NCBI GenBank assembly: GCA_038025085.1
Contig: CM076148.1
Location: 35,733,691 to 35,797,690, forward strand
DNA from: Tetragonia tetragonoides
Taxonomy: Eukaryota > Streptophyta > Magnoliopsida > Caryophyllales > Aizoaceae
Direction of reading: 5' to 3'
DNA: 64,000 nt
The notes under the pieces were generated by a model. It made no database searches. It was not told the origin of the DNA and worked only from the letters and a program-made list of their open reading frames with translations. The position numbers were made by a program, and so were the translations under genes. Positions 13,469 through 25,800 of this stretch are shown in pieces; the first letter of the stretch is position 1, and each line of letters opens with the position of its first letter.

Positions 13469-13561
<93 letters not shown>
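13469..13561. repeat. (CT)n(AT)n compound microsatellite
   Basis: About 24 CT units followed by about 23 AT units. It abuts the 5' edge of the LINE remnant. Confidence 0.95.
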
Positions 13562-13563
<2 letters not shown>

Positions 13564-14601
13564 TGAACTTATTCAGGATTGGATTCTCGAAGAGATTACT
13601 TGATCTACTTATTGTTGTGTAGGGAGGGGGCGGGGGGATGATATTGCAAACTGTGACGCTACAGGCATATTCTGAAGTCTGAACCAATGATTGAACTTAA
13701 CACTACGAAATTGAAATGAATTGAATAACAGAAAGAGTATGTCACTGAACTGAATTGAATACCATCGAACTGAAATAAATTGAATTGAAAATAAAAGATA
13801 GAAATTGTGAGGTAGAGAGTCAAGGGTGTTTGAGGGTATGTGTTCATTTTTACTTATTGAACCTTACCCAATCAATGAAAATCAGGGCAGTATCTTACGA
13901 AATCAGTGAGAACCAGTTGTTAACAGTATAACTCATATGTGAGTGTCCCACATTAAAAGCGTTTGAGAGAATTGAATTGTATATAAGTTAGTGACCTGGG
14001 TTACTCCACCTAACACCAATTGATTTTAGGATGAAACTCCACTGGGCTTATATGCAGTCTATTCTCCTCCATGTACGCGCAGACTTGCAAACGGTAGGTC
14101 TATTGAAAATTTGATACCTAACGACATGATCTTACTGAATCCAATTAATGGATCTCAGCTAAAGGAATCAGTGGTACGTGGTGAGAATCACTGAAAAAGA
14201 ACACACTCAATTATATGAAGGTGTTTTGATGAAAAACTGAAAGCTCTCCAACTAATCCACATACTCCAATGTCACTTGAATGCCAAACGTGCCTTACATA
14301 GTTACATGTCCTCATGATTGATGTGTAAAAACGAACTTATTCATCAGAAAAACTGTGAAAAGTGAAAACAGAAAAGATGAAAACCTGAATCATGTGGGGG
14401 TTAAAAGACATGTGGGATATAATAATAATGATTGGTCATACTTAGTATTCTAGTTCTAGTTCTAGTTCTAGTTCTAGAAAGATCAAATGTTTGATAACCT
14501 GCCAGTCTGCCAATACTTTTACTTTTACATGCTATGTGGCAGCTTGAGATTCATCATTATAATAAGTGAGTACGTTATTACTTATTTCTCCAACAATGTA
14601 A
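13562..14601. other. Intergenic DNA
   Basis: It contains GAACTGAATTGAAT-type diverged pentamers at about 13690-13800 and five TTCTAG-type hexamers at 14453-14479. No gene is supported. Confidence 0.55.
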
Positions 14602-14610
14602 TAAAAGTAC

Positions 14611-15532
14611 GGAACTGCTTAATGTAAATTCAAAATTACTAAACGCAAATATTTTTTTCCTATTATTTTCCAAAAGACCCTTTTGTAAATGGAATACAAC
14701 TCTCTCTATTCTCTCTACTCCATTGACCCTTTTATCTCACCAGCTTCGTATTCAATTACGGTTCAATTAAATCACCACCGAATATAATTCTATGTGGACA
14801 GTAATTTACAAGAAACAACAATGGAAGATACAAAATACAAATTTTAATTTTTGGTTTTTGTTTTGAATCGAATTTCTACATCTATCGCTATATCCTTTCA
14901 AAAAGAAAAAAGTTAGGGTTTATAGGTGGTGGCTGGGTGGAGTCCTGTGGTTGGGTGGAGTCCTGCGGGCTGGGTGGCGGTGGCTAGGCATTCGAAGAGA
15001 GAGAAAACGTCATCTGTGTCATGGCGTTTGTTTCAGATCAGTGAAGAAGCGGATGGGTTCGTGGTGCTTTAATGGTGGTTTATGGGTGGGCTACTTAAAG
15101 GGCAGCAGGCGAGAGGGTGGGTTGGCGAAGCATGACGGTGGTTACCTGGTAGGCGAGACGGTAGGTGGGCAAGTAGTGTGCGTCTGTGAGGCGGAGCATA
15201 ATGAACTTCATCAACAAAATCACCCAAATGAAAATACATTCAATCAAATAACCCAAATGAAATTCCATTCAATCAAATCACCAAATCTCCATCTTGTATT
15301 TGGAACTCAGTCAATGCACCCTCTACGGATCATTTCTCTATTTGATTGATGAGCAATAGTGATTACTATTAATCAATGAAGATTGGTATCTGAATGTTGT
15401 CGCTCATTAAGAATGTAGGAAAGAGACGAGAGAGAGGAAGGAGAGAGGTAAGGGGTGAAATATTGTGTGAGGGGTATATTTGGAAAAATAATTTGCGTTT
15501 AGTAATTTTGGGATTTACGTATAGCAATCCCC
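14611..15532. mobile_element. Non-autonomous Mutator-like element (922 bp)
   Basis: A perfect 9-bp target duplication TAAAAGTAC (14602-14610, 15533-15541) flanks inverted repeats of at least 45 bp. Their core AATTACTAAACGCAAAT is perfect, and they start GGAACTGCT on the left and GGGGATTGCT on the right (read inward). Nine-base duplications with long inverted repeats identify Mutator-like elements. No transposase is present. The interior holds a GC-richer stretch (about 14920-15200) that differs from the AT-rich arms and might be captured host sequence. Confidence 0.88.
14951..15349 (+). CDS. Possible ORF inside the Mutator-like element
   Basis: A 132-aa open frame in the interior of the 922-bp element. 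The first half is rich in G, W and R; the second half is translated from about 30-base tandem repeats (ATCACCCAAATGAAAATACA type). No domain is recognised. The base composition break suggests a Pack-MULE-style acquisition, but the frame may be fortuitous. Confidence 0.2.
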   Translation: MGGVLRAGWRWLGIRRERKRHLCHGVCFRSVKKRMGSWCFNGGLWVGYLKGSRREGGLAKHDGGYLVGETVGGQVVCVCEAEHNELHQQNHPNENTFNQITQMKFHSIKSPNLHLVFGTQSMHPLRIISLFD

Positions 15533-15541
15533 TAAAAGTAC

Positions 15542-16326
15542 CATCTGCTTTTACTCTTGTCTAAATTCTAGAAGTAGCATATGTTGAACGACCCTCATTA
15601 ATTTCTAACATCAAACTATATTTTTCTTCTTTTATGGAGCAAATTAGTTCCACATCAAATTGAGAATGGTTGGTTGATGCACATGCACTGGTCAATTAGG
15701 GCATTTATCGATATGAATGGTTGGCAAGGACGGGCGGAAGTGGTATATTCAGGGTGTATTCCGATTTGAATTGAACTTGATTGATGTGAATTAAATTTGA
15801 GTGAAGTGAATTTTCACTGAACTAAATTCTTCAAACTACACTGAAGTAGTTATTTGTGAAAGAAAAAGCAGATCACATAACACCACCAATTAAATGAACT
15901 TATTATTGAGTAAATGAAAAAAAAGAAAAAAGGACACACTTAGTGGCAAACTGTTGTCTAATCAACATATCATCAAATGCAAATAGATTTAGGTAAATGG
16001 AAAAAAATCAGCAAAACTCCTAGGAAACTTAAAGTTATTCCTGCGAAACTTAATACATTTAGCCATAGAATATTGTTGCAATGCTCTCCCTATTCATCTA
16101 AAATTGTAGATGAGATTCCAATACAAATCTATACAACTCTCATTTAGGAGTACTTAGTTAACGGTTTAAATATCTCTCTCCCATTACTCGTATAAAATTT
16201 TCAAATCAACTTGATTGGTTTTCATTGATTGAGGGTGGAATAATCATTAAATTTCTAAAACTTCTCTACAGAGAATTGCCCAAACCACCTCCCCATTAAA
16301 AAAGAAAGCGATCATGAATTCCTATA
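15542..16326. other. Intergenic DNA
   Basis: No gene supported. TTGAATTGAACTTGATTGATG-like diverged pentamers occur at about 15770-15830. Confidence 0.5.
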
Positions 16327-16334
16327 TATGCCAT

Positions 16335-16874
16335 TAGAGGTGGCAATAAGGCCGATCGGGTTTCTTTGGTTGCGGGTCGAGTCTGATTATATTGGTTCGG
16401 GTTTATGCTGATATCGGGTTACAGGTTAACTCGGGTCCGGTTAGTTTGGATTTTGGTTAAGTCAAATTCGGGTTAATTCGATTTTCGGGTCATATCCGGT
16501 TAAGTTTATTAATTCATGTTTCAGAGCCTACAAAGTCGAAAATAATATGAAAAACTCATTTTTATGTGAAAATTTTCAATAACAAGGACTACATTTATAT
16601 TTACATAAAGTTTTTTCAGTTATTTTTGGAGTATTATGTCATTATAAATCGGATTTACTATACTCAGATTTCGGGTAGAGTCGGTTCGGGTTTATTTTGG
16701 TTTCATGTAACTTCGAGTCGGGTGTTATCCACTTAGAATGAACGGGTGTTTTCGAGTGTCGGATCGGGTCAGTTTCAGATAATTATAATTGATACATTTT
16801 CGGGTGTCAGACGAATTTGATATCGGATGGATCGCGTCGATTTTCTCAAGTCAGATCGGGTTTTACCAGCTCTA
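16335..16874. mobile_element. Non-autonomous hAT element (540 bp)
   Basis: Perfect 8-bp target duplication TATGCCAT (16327-16334, 16875-16882). Inverted ends are TAGAGGTGGCAA and TTACCAGCTCTA. Many subterminal CGGGT/TCGGGT motifs in both halves are typical of hAT elements, where such motifs bind transposase. No coding capacity. Confidence 0.88.
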
Positions 16875-16882
16875 TATGCCAT

Positions 16883-19105
16883 TAACCACCGAGAACGCGT
16901 GGTCTAGGAAGGTTCAGATGTACAAACTTGGTTGTTGTTGTTGTTGTTGTAGTATAAAAGAGCAGGAGTGTACTAAAACAAAAAACAAAAAAAAAAAAAA
17001 AAAAAAAAAGGTTGAGTGTATTGCATGGTACTCCGTAACTTCGTATCGCAAATAAAAAAAGTTAACAATATTGTCCCATGTGGTATTAATCAGCACAATT
17101 AATTGTGCGATGGCCAATCTAAGGAGCAGTCAGAGACTCAGAGTTGTATGGCGAATTGGCGATCACGCAAAGATCCTTCTAGAAGCGCACACCGCTCTCC
17201 ATATGCGACGGCTGTACCAGCAACAACCATCGCTAATTAATTACAATCGCCGCTAATCAGCCTTACTAATCAAAGGCCAAAAACACACCTAAGCTAAATT
17301 AGATTTGCCAATAACCTAGACACGTACACCTCTATCATTATACTTGTTATTGAATTAGTTTATTTTTGTTTACATTATTATGGGTGATTAGATTCTGATG
17401 CCATTTGGTGTTCTTTTATCCGTAAATCTATTTACCAAATCCTAAATTTTTTGTAGAGTTGAAACAATTAGTAGTAGTAATTTAGAAATAGGAACTTCGT
17501 TTGCACAATCTTTAATTTCATTTAAAGGTACCTTTTAAAAAAAGAATAAATGTATGGATATATATTGAAAGGCACCTTTCAAAAACAAATATATACTTAT
17601 GAGTTATACTTATGAGTTAGTATGGTATATTTTTTTAGAGGATTTTTTTAGTCTGGTATATATGTGATGCTGAAATTGAAGTTTGGTTGACTCTCATGAA
17701 ATTTGTTGAAATCTATTGCGCCTTAATTTTGTTGGAGTTCAGCTATTACAAAAGACTTCGAGTTCCTTAAAACTCTTTGATGGTGAGTTTGATGATGTTT
17801 GCTCTAGCGACGACCAGAAGAAAAGATTTTACTTGGAAAATCAGAGAGATTTAGCATTGTATGTCTTATTTTCAACTATCTATCTTTCAAACATTATAAA
17901 AACTCATACGAGGAAAAGTGACGCCTTATGTATACTAATATAATGCCGTCTCTTAGAATTTTTGAACATCATAAATATCAACTACATTAAGAACGACCTT
18001 TTTTTTTTCTTCTTCTTCTTCCGTGGGCAAAAATAGTACTATGTGTAACTCAAACATGCATGTTGAGTATATTTGATTCTAAAGTATAAAAAATCCTTGA
18101 TTATGATTACGTGGGGAAATTAATTAAAAAGATGAAAAAAAGGATCTAAGGCCTAAACGTATGTGATTACGTAAGAAAGTAATACCAAGCAATTTTTTCA
18201 ATTTTGAGTCATTGACCCGCCACACCCGTTGCACCTGCACATTTTTGAGCCATGACTGTCTGGCAGCTTTTTATCTTTATTTTTCTGAGCACAATAAAAC
18301 CCTTTTTCTTTTTTTGTCCAAAAAACCCTTTTTCTTTTAGCCACTTGTTTCTTGAAATCAGTAAATTAATCCTCCTGAATTAATTTACGGAATTATATAA
18401 GTACAGTACTACCCAGGTTGCTAACCCACTTAGCTTATCCCAATTCAATTTGATTACTTTTTAATAATTGTAGTTGTTATAAAGATTTATAGAATCATTT
18501 CCTCAAAAAAAAAAAAAAAAAAAAAGATTTATGGAATCATTTTTTTATGGGTGTCAATTGAAAACTTTGAATATTTCATCATTTCTGGAAAAAAAAAAAT
18601 GTGAATGAGAATATTCAAATACTTGAATCTTAATTTCTGAATCCAAAATGTAAGAGGTCCCCTTCTTGCATATTCCTCTTTCTAGGTACTCATGTATGTG
18701 TGCTTTTCTTAGTACAAGCCATATAAGTGAACTTAAATAATTTATTTTTTCATTGTTTGAAAAGAGACATAAAAGAGAATAATGCATACTTTTGCATACT
18801 CAAATCCTAGTACAATCTTCCAAGACTTGGTTTTGAATGTATAATTCACATATTATTAATTTGCACTAATATATATTACAAACTTTTTTTTTTTTTTTTT
18901 TTTATATGCCGCCGTACTTACTAATGAATAGAGATAATAATGAACTTATGATCAAAATAGATCAGATAAAGAACTTAACCATTAGAGAACAATCTACATG
19001 ACTATAATGCACCACGAGTCACGAATGTAACGTAATCAATACTGTCCCACTTCTCATTTTGGGTTATATCAATTGATCTCAATTGCCCAACTGAGAATAC
19101 ACCCA
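16883..19105. other. Intergenic DNA
   Basis: Contains (GTT)n at about 16932-16950, poly-A/poly-T tracts (16988-17009, 18505-18525, 18883-18903) and AT-rich DNA. Short open frames show no recognisable protein. Confidence 0.5.
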
Positions 19106-19118
19106 CTTATTTATGAGT

Positions 19119-19294
19119 TTGGATTCTTTCCATTTATTTGGGTAAATGGAGGCCTTTATTTACCCAATGAAGGGCTAGATTTGCTTCTCTATATTTTTTA
19201 ATATAAACAAACAACTTGCAAGAAGCAAATCTAACCCTTCATTTAGTAAATGGAACCCTCCATTCACCCAAGTAAATAAAGAGGATCCTATTTC
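19119..19294. mobile_element. MITE, TTGGATTCTTTCC family, copy 1
   Basis: Long inverted ends: GGATTCTTTCCATTTATTTG on the left, and the right end read inward as GGATCCTCTTTATTTACTTG. A direct repeat CTTATTTATGRGT (19106-19118, 19295-19307; one mismatch) flanks it. The core AAATCTAACCCTTCATTTAG is shared with the element at 38488-38652. Confidence 0.72.
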
Positions 19295-19307
19295 CTTATT
19301 TATGGGT

Positions 19308-19601
19308 AGCAATGACTCATTGTTACCCAATAGTCATTATTATCCAAAGTTCTTTTTTAATCTTTATGTTTTTATATGATATGGATATGAAGATCTATAA
19401 TTTCACTTTGATCCTTTTTTTTTTTTTTTTTTTTCATTTTACCTCCCTATAGCGGCCAATCTTAGATGTGAGAGAGGGAAAAGCAGGTAGTATAATTATA
19501 TCATGGGCCGAAATTTCAACACTTTAAAATACGTAAAGATCAATGCAACAACGGAGGAAATACAACGTTACTGAAAGGGAAATAATTTGTCTTCCTATTT
19601 T
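19308..19601. other. Intergenic DNA
   Basis: A poly-T run at 19417-19434; nothing else recognised. Confidence 0.5.
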
Positions 19602-19872
19602 AAGGCTCCGTTTAATTTACCTGGATAAAACTGATTTGAATCGAAGTGAACTGAACTGATTTTTTAAACTTGACCGTTAACCATTTAAAATTCGTCCAAA
19701 CATTGTCAATATTGGACTTATTTGAAAGTATGATTTTAGATCTTTCCGATGACATAATTTTCATAATGAAATTATTTCGGAATGAAAAATTATATGAGTA
19801 ATAAAGTTACACATGAACTGAACTGAACTGAACTCAATTTAAGTGAAATTAAGGTGAATCAAACAAAGCCTT
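19602..19872. mobile_element. MITE with AAGGCTYYGTTTRATT ends
   Basis: Left end AAGGCTCCGTTTAATTT; right end read inward AAGGCTTTGTTTGATTC. GAACTGAACTGA pentamer runs lie inside both ends. No convincing target duplication was found. The pentamer content links it loosely to the TTCAG elements at the window start. Confidence 0.55.
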
Positions 19873-20464
19873 CTCCATCAATAAAACAAGCCAGTTCATA
19901 GTACAATTGAATACATACCCCAAGTTCATAAACTATGGACCACCTCATGGTCGCCTAAATAGTTTCCAACAAATTAACATACGTATAAAATTATGGGCAG
20001 TTTAAAAGGGCTTACATATAGTTGCTTCACATTATGCCAAAAGTTGTACTAGTTGCTTGATATTGATCATTTGCTACGTTTTGGCAGATTACTAAAGTTT
20101 ACTATTGAGAGAATAGTTTGAGACAAACGAAAAATGATAAGACTAAGTTGTGTAGTGGTGATAGTGAGCCAGTAAGATTTGATTGGTGGTGACGAATAGA
20201 AATTAAAATAGTTTTCACTTGTGCCATTTGCTAATGTAATTTCAAGGAATGCCAAAAATTAATATAGATTCATCGTGTGAGTCATTTTCTAAACTAACAT
20301 ACTACTATACTTCGTACGGAGTATTATTTTGGTCAACAATCAAGCGTATTTACCGTTGACTACAGAAAATTATATAATTACATAATAATTATGTTATACT
20401 CTGTGTCTTCGTCGTCATATGTACTTTGTGTCCAGTTAGATTTTAACCTAATAATGTAGATTTA
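19873..20464. other. Intergenic DNA
   Basis: AT-rich; nothing recognised. Confidence 0.5.
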
Positions 20465-20472
20465 TTTATAGA

Positions 20473-20638
20473 CAGTGGCGGACCTATTAAGGGAAGTGAG
20501 TGTTCACTTGAACCCACTTGGAAAATTTTTTTTTAAAAAATTCTTCATAAAATCATTTTTTTAAAATAATATTTAAGAATTTTTCTATATGTTACAAGGG
20601 TGTGAACCCACTTGAATTGATTCCTGACTCCGCCACTA
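20473..20638. mobile_element. hAT-type MITE (166 bp)
   Basis: Ends CAGTGGCGGA and TCCGCCACTA form a hAT-type inverted repeat. The flanks TTTATAGA/TCTATAGA (20465-20472, 20639-20646) are an 8-bp target duplication with one mismatch. Confidence 0.85.
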
Positions 20639-20831
20639 TCTATAGAGAATAATAATATTGAAAACATAGGTAATCTATTGTGATTCGATTGAGTACTGAT
20701 TCTATGTGCCACAATTTTATTTTAATATTTGTTTATGTCTATTATTTTTTTACATAATGTTTAGTAGGGTTGATTATATGAACTTATTCTCAAAACCTTT
20801 TTGGATCATGCCTAAACTATTTCCTCAACTT

Positions 20832-21019
20832 AATCAAGATGGGTTGATATAGTGGTTCAGTACTTTATCTCTTAAACAAGTGGTTGGGGGTTCGAATCTC
20901 AACTCTTGCGAATGGAAAAAATCCCTTGGCCAGCCCTTACCGCTTAGTGCGCTGACAGTTGGGACGAGAGGGTTAGTCACTGTAATCGATGGTGAATACC
21001 CTTGGCAAAGACCAAAAAA
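20832..21019 (+). mobile_element. tRNA-derived SINE (188 bp)
   Basis: Target duplication AAACTATTTCCYCAACTT (20814-20831, 21020-21037), 17 of 18 identical. A-box-like TTGATATAGTGGTTCAG and B-box GGGGTTCGAATCTC are in the head; the 3' end is an A run after CAAAGACC. The sequence differs from the SINEs at 1.7 and 11.2 kb, so it is a separate family. Confidence 0.85.
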
Positions 21020-21037
21020 AAACTATTTCCCCAACTT

Positions 21038-21512
21038 GCGATATCAAATATTCTACAATAGTTTCTTATTTATTTTAGTCACGATCCGAATTTTTTTATT
21101 TCTCTTCAACGAAAACTAACCTAAGTTCACCTTTATTTTTTATTCAAACAAAATGATTCTAACCCAAACTTCTGATACCATTTCAAAAAATTTATCAATT
21201 AAGTTGTAGTTTTAGTTTGGGAAGAGTTTCTTTTAATTGTAGTTTGTTTGTAATCGTCTGTCGTGTTTTAGTCCGGTCAAATGATTGTTTAGTCGACTCC
21301 AATCCTTTCTAAAAGGTGGAGAGTTTGATCTACTATGATTGCTCGTTGACTAAGCGCTCTTTTACCGATTTGGCTTAATAAAAAGTTTCTAATTTTAAAA
21401 AGGCAAAAAACAACCCTTTAGTCATTTACCACATCATGGTAAATGTAACAAAATGAGAAACAATTACGGTAAGTTTGCTGTCCTCTCTTCAAGCTGTTTG
21501 TCTTCTCCGAAG

Positions 21513-21552
<40 letters not shown>

Positions 21553-22801
21553 ATAACCGAAGGGAGGAAAAAATCAAAAAAAAATTGTAAGAAAGACTGA
21601 GGCAAAAGCAAATCCCCTTAACCTGAGATCAACAACAAAGACTACACACGCCATCATTTTTGATTTTCTTTTTCTTCCAGAAAACTTCAAGAAAAAAAAA
21701 AAAAGAAAACAAAGAAAAAATCCAAAAAGATCCTTTCTTTAAAAATTTCCCGCGAGACCCAAATGGCCAAAATTCCAGTCTTCATCATTATTCATCTGTT
21801 TGTTCTATTGAAATTCCAAATTTTTACAATTACCCATTTTTGTTATTATTGTAATATTATAAGTACTAAATAGTTACAGTACAATTAGAATTAGCTATAT
21901 AATATCATTACCCTTTTAGAATATTCTGATTTCTTACCTCATCTTATTTTCCTTTTTCTTTTTCATCATAAAAGGTGTCATTTTTCGTTTTGTGGGGTTG
22001 TTGATGGTAGTTGAAAGATTTGAATTGTCCACATTTTTTAATTGTTGAGGTGTTTGCAAATGCTTATAAGGGAAAAAATGGAGATCGAGAAAAATGGCAA
22101 TGCGTGTGAATAATAATACAAAAGGGTGTTGTAAAGTCAAACACCAGAAAAATCATTCAAGTCTATGTTCAACACAGCTGCCTTGTTGAAGAAGAAGCAT
22201 AGCAGGAAAAAACAGAGAAAGAGAGAGAGAGAGAGAGTTGGAGAGAGAAAGTTCTGAGGTTCAAATGACCTGAAATTTCTTACCATTTTCAGTCTCAATA
22301 AAGCCTCTCTATTTTATCAGCCATTTCTCATTTCCACCAGTTTACATCTTGTACAAGGTATACTATATTTAGCTTCTGGGTAGTACTTTTTTTGGTAAGA
22401 GATTGAAGATATCTGTTCAGATTTTTCTGGGTTGTTTTTCCATTTTGCAAAAGATTAGATTTTTTTTTTCTTGGTGAAGTTTAGGTTGTTTATTTATTCA
22501 ATTCATTTGTGGGAGTTTGAGCTTCTGGGTCAGGTATTTTATTGGGTTTTGTTGCTTGCAATTTTTAGTAGAGAGGTGGGATTAGTTTAATTTCAAGTAC
22601 ATACAGTTGTGTTGGGTGTTCAAGGGAGAAGAAAAAGAGCATCTTTTTTGGGAGTTTGTATTGTATTTGTTGTGGGGGTAAAAGTTTTTGAAGAAATTAG
22701 ACACTTTGGGAGCTGCAAAATTGCTTGGTTTTTTGGATTTGAGTGCTAGTTGCAGCTAAAGGGGGGAGTGAAAAGAAAAGGAGAAAAAAAAAACACAGAA
22801 A
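21038..22801 (+). promoter_or_regulatory. Upstream region and 5' leader of the ALA9-like gene
   Basis: Between the SINE and the flippase ATG there is no other gene. It contains (AG)n at about 21516-21549 and another GA run at about 22219-22240. The last ~600 bases are pyrimidine- and G/T-rich without stops of significance and probably include the leader; a leader intron is possible but I cannot fix its borders. Confidence 0.4.
21516..21549. repeat. (AG)n microsatellite
   Basis: About 17 AG units upstream of the flippase gene, a common feature of plant 5' regions. Confidence 0.9.
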
Positions 22802-25800
22802 ATGGGTCATGGGAGAAGAAGAAGGAAGCTGCATTTTAGCAAGATCTATAGTTTCCATTGTGGTAAAGCTTCCTTTCAAGAGGAAGACCATTCACAGATT
22901 GGAGGGCCTGGTTTTTCTAGGGTGGTTTATTGCAATGAACCTAATGGTTTTGAGGCCTCAATGAGAGATTACCAAGATAATTATGTGAGCACAACAAAGT
23001 ATACACTTGCAACTTTTGTCCCCAAAGCTTTGTTTGAGCAATTCAGGAGAGTTGCTAACTTCTTTTTCCTTGTCACCGGCATCTTGTCCTTCACTTCGTT
23101 GGCTCCTTATAGCGCCGTCAGCGCCATTGTTCCTCTGATTTTTGTGATTGGAGTGAGTATGTTGAAGGAGGGTATCGAGGATTCGAAGCGCAATCAGCAG
23201 GTGTGTAATCTAATCCATCAGTTTTCACTTTTCATTAATTTGCTTTAGTGTTTCTTGTTAGGATTACTGCAATTAATGAAGTCATGATTTAAGGCTTGTG
23301 TTATTAACTAATACTTCCAAATACAGTATGATTTGCATAGTTTAACTACATTCTCCAACTTTTTGTAATCTGAATTCCTTTCAATGTAAGGTCTGATGGT
23401 TATCTTTGTCTTCACAGTCAGTAAATTTGTGGTGTTGTGATGCTATTAAAGTGATTTAATTGGTTGAACGTGTTAGTAATGTCGGTTGTGGAGGTTGGAT
23501 TTGATGCTAATTGAACTTAAAGTATATATCCTGGCAGCTGCTATTAATTCATACATTTTGTTCAACTTGACATGCCTTTCTGGAGATCTGTCACCCAGTT
23601 TATGATCTTTTGATGTGATAAAATTTTCAGGATCAAGAAGTAAATAACAGAAAAGTCAAGGTTCATCGTGGGGATGGGGTCTTTGAACTGTCGGAAGCAA
23701 AGCATTTAAAAGTGGGGGATATTGTTAAGGTTGAGAAGGATGAGTTCTTTCCAGCTGATATCCTTTTGCTTTCGTCGACATATGAGGATGCCATCTGCTA
23801 TGTAGAAACCATGAATCTTGATGGAGAGACGAATTTGAAACTAAAGCAAGCCCCGGAAGTGACTACATCCTTGGCTGAGGACACCAACTTCAAGGACTTT
23901 AGAGCTACCATTAGATGCGAAGATCCTAATGCCAATCTGTATAGTTATGTTGGAAGTATGGAATATGAGGAGCAACAATATCCACTTAGCCCTGAACAAC
24001 TTCTCCTGAGAGACTCAAAACTGAGGAATACAGATTATGTATATGGTGTTGTCGTCTTCACTGGTCATGACACAAAGGTTATGCAGAACGCGACTGAGCC
24101 ACCTTCTAAACGAAGCAGAGTTGAGAGGAAAATGGATAGGATCATTTACTTCTTATTTTTCGTGCTATTTTTGATGTCTTTCGTTGGGTCGGTTGTTTTT
24201 GGTGTTACCACTAAAGAGGACCTTGAAAATGGCACGATGAAGAGGTGGTACCTCAGACCAGATAACTCAAAAGTTTACTTTGATGCCAAGAGGGCACCAC
24301 TTGCAGCGTTTCTCCACTTCCTGACTGGCTTTATGTTGTATAGTTATTTGATCCCTATTTCCTTATATGTGTCCATAGAAATAGTCAAGGTCCTTCAGAG
24401 CCGTTTCATCAACCAAGACATTCATATGTACTACGAGGAAGCTGATAAGCCAGCACATGCCCGTACCTCAAACCTGAATGAGGAACTTGGTCAAGTTGAC
24501 ACGATACTTTCTGATAAGACCGGTACCTTAACCTGTAATTCTATGGAGTTTATTAAGTGCTCTGTGGCGGGCAGAGCTTATGGCCGTGGTATTACAGAGG
24601 TTGAGAGAGCTATGGCGAAAAGAAAAGGTTCACCATTGCCTAATGGACTTGTCATTGGTGTTGATGGAAGTGAGGATGATTTACTTGAGGCAAATTCTGA
24701 TATTAAAGGGTTCAATTTTACGGATGACAGGGTTATGAATGGAAACTGGGTAAATGAGCCACATTCAGATGTTATTCAGATGTTCTTTCAACTACTAGCT
24801 GTCTGTCACACTGTTATTCCTGAAGTAGATGAAGAAACAGGAAATGTTTCTTATGAAGCCGAATCACCAGATGAGGCAGCTTTTGTCATTGCAGCTAGAG
24901 AACTTGGTTTTGAGTTCTACAAAAGGACTCAAACGACTGTTTCATTGCAAGAGTTGGATCCCCTTTCGGGCCAGAAAATTGACAGGTCAGAATATCTCTA
25001 TCAGACTGGTAATCAACCTCATACTTTATTTCACATAAGTTCTTCATTTTCAAGTTCCTTACATTATTCACATAAATATATTCTTGGAAGTAAAAACAAT
25101 AGAAAAAGGAAAAGCATAACTACATCTCTGCTTTGCATTTGACAAGTTTCTTTGGTTAAATTTTCATTTTTCTCTATTTCCATCCTCTCGTGCTGGCATA
25201 AACATTTGTTTATATGGTTAGACCACTAAACCAATTTAGAGAGGCTCATATATGTTCCTGATAGAGGCACTAAGATAATTCATCTGTATGCTAAGTGCTA
25301 ACTTCTTTGCACGGTCTACAAAATTCTGACTAATTTGATACCTTGTCATATAATGTTCGACAAGCACATTGTGTTACTGAATAGTTTCAGATTACCTGAA
25401 AAAGCACAACTCCCGCCCAAATTTGTGATATTATGTTCTGAACTTCAATTATCTGTATGCAGGGAATATAAGATTCTGAGCATATTGGAGTTCAATAGCA
25501 CTAGGAAACGAATGTCTGTGATTGTCCAAACTGAGGAAGGGAAAATACTTCTGCTTTGCAAGGGTGCTGACAGGTGTGATAATAACTTTGGTTACTTCTG
25601 AAACTTTCTTTGTATTGTACTCAAATTGCCTATTATAATCTCGATCTATTAATAATGCAATTTCCTTTCCTTTTCTTCTTTCAGTGTTATGTTCCCACTG
25701 CTAGCCGACCATGATAATGACTTTGAGGAGAAAACCAGAGAACATATAAATGAGTATGCTGATGCAGGGCTGAGAACTTTGATACTTGCTTATCGGGAAG

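Noticed and set aside
14453..14479. TTCTAG hexamer run as a regulatory array
   Set aside because: Five units only, with no nearby gene; ordinary short tandem repeat.
24829..25038. Small + strand open frame inside the flippase gene
   Set aside because: Out-of-frame shadow of exon 2 and intron 2.
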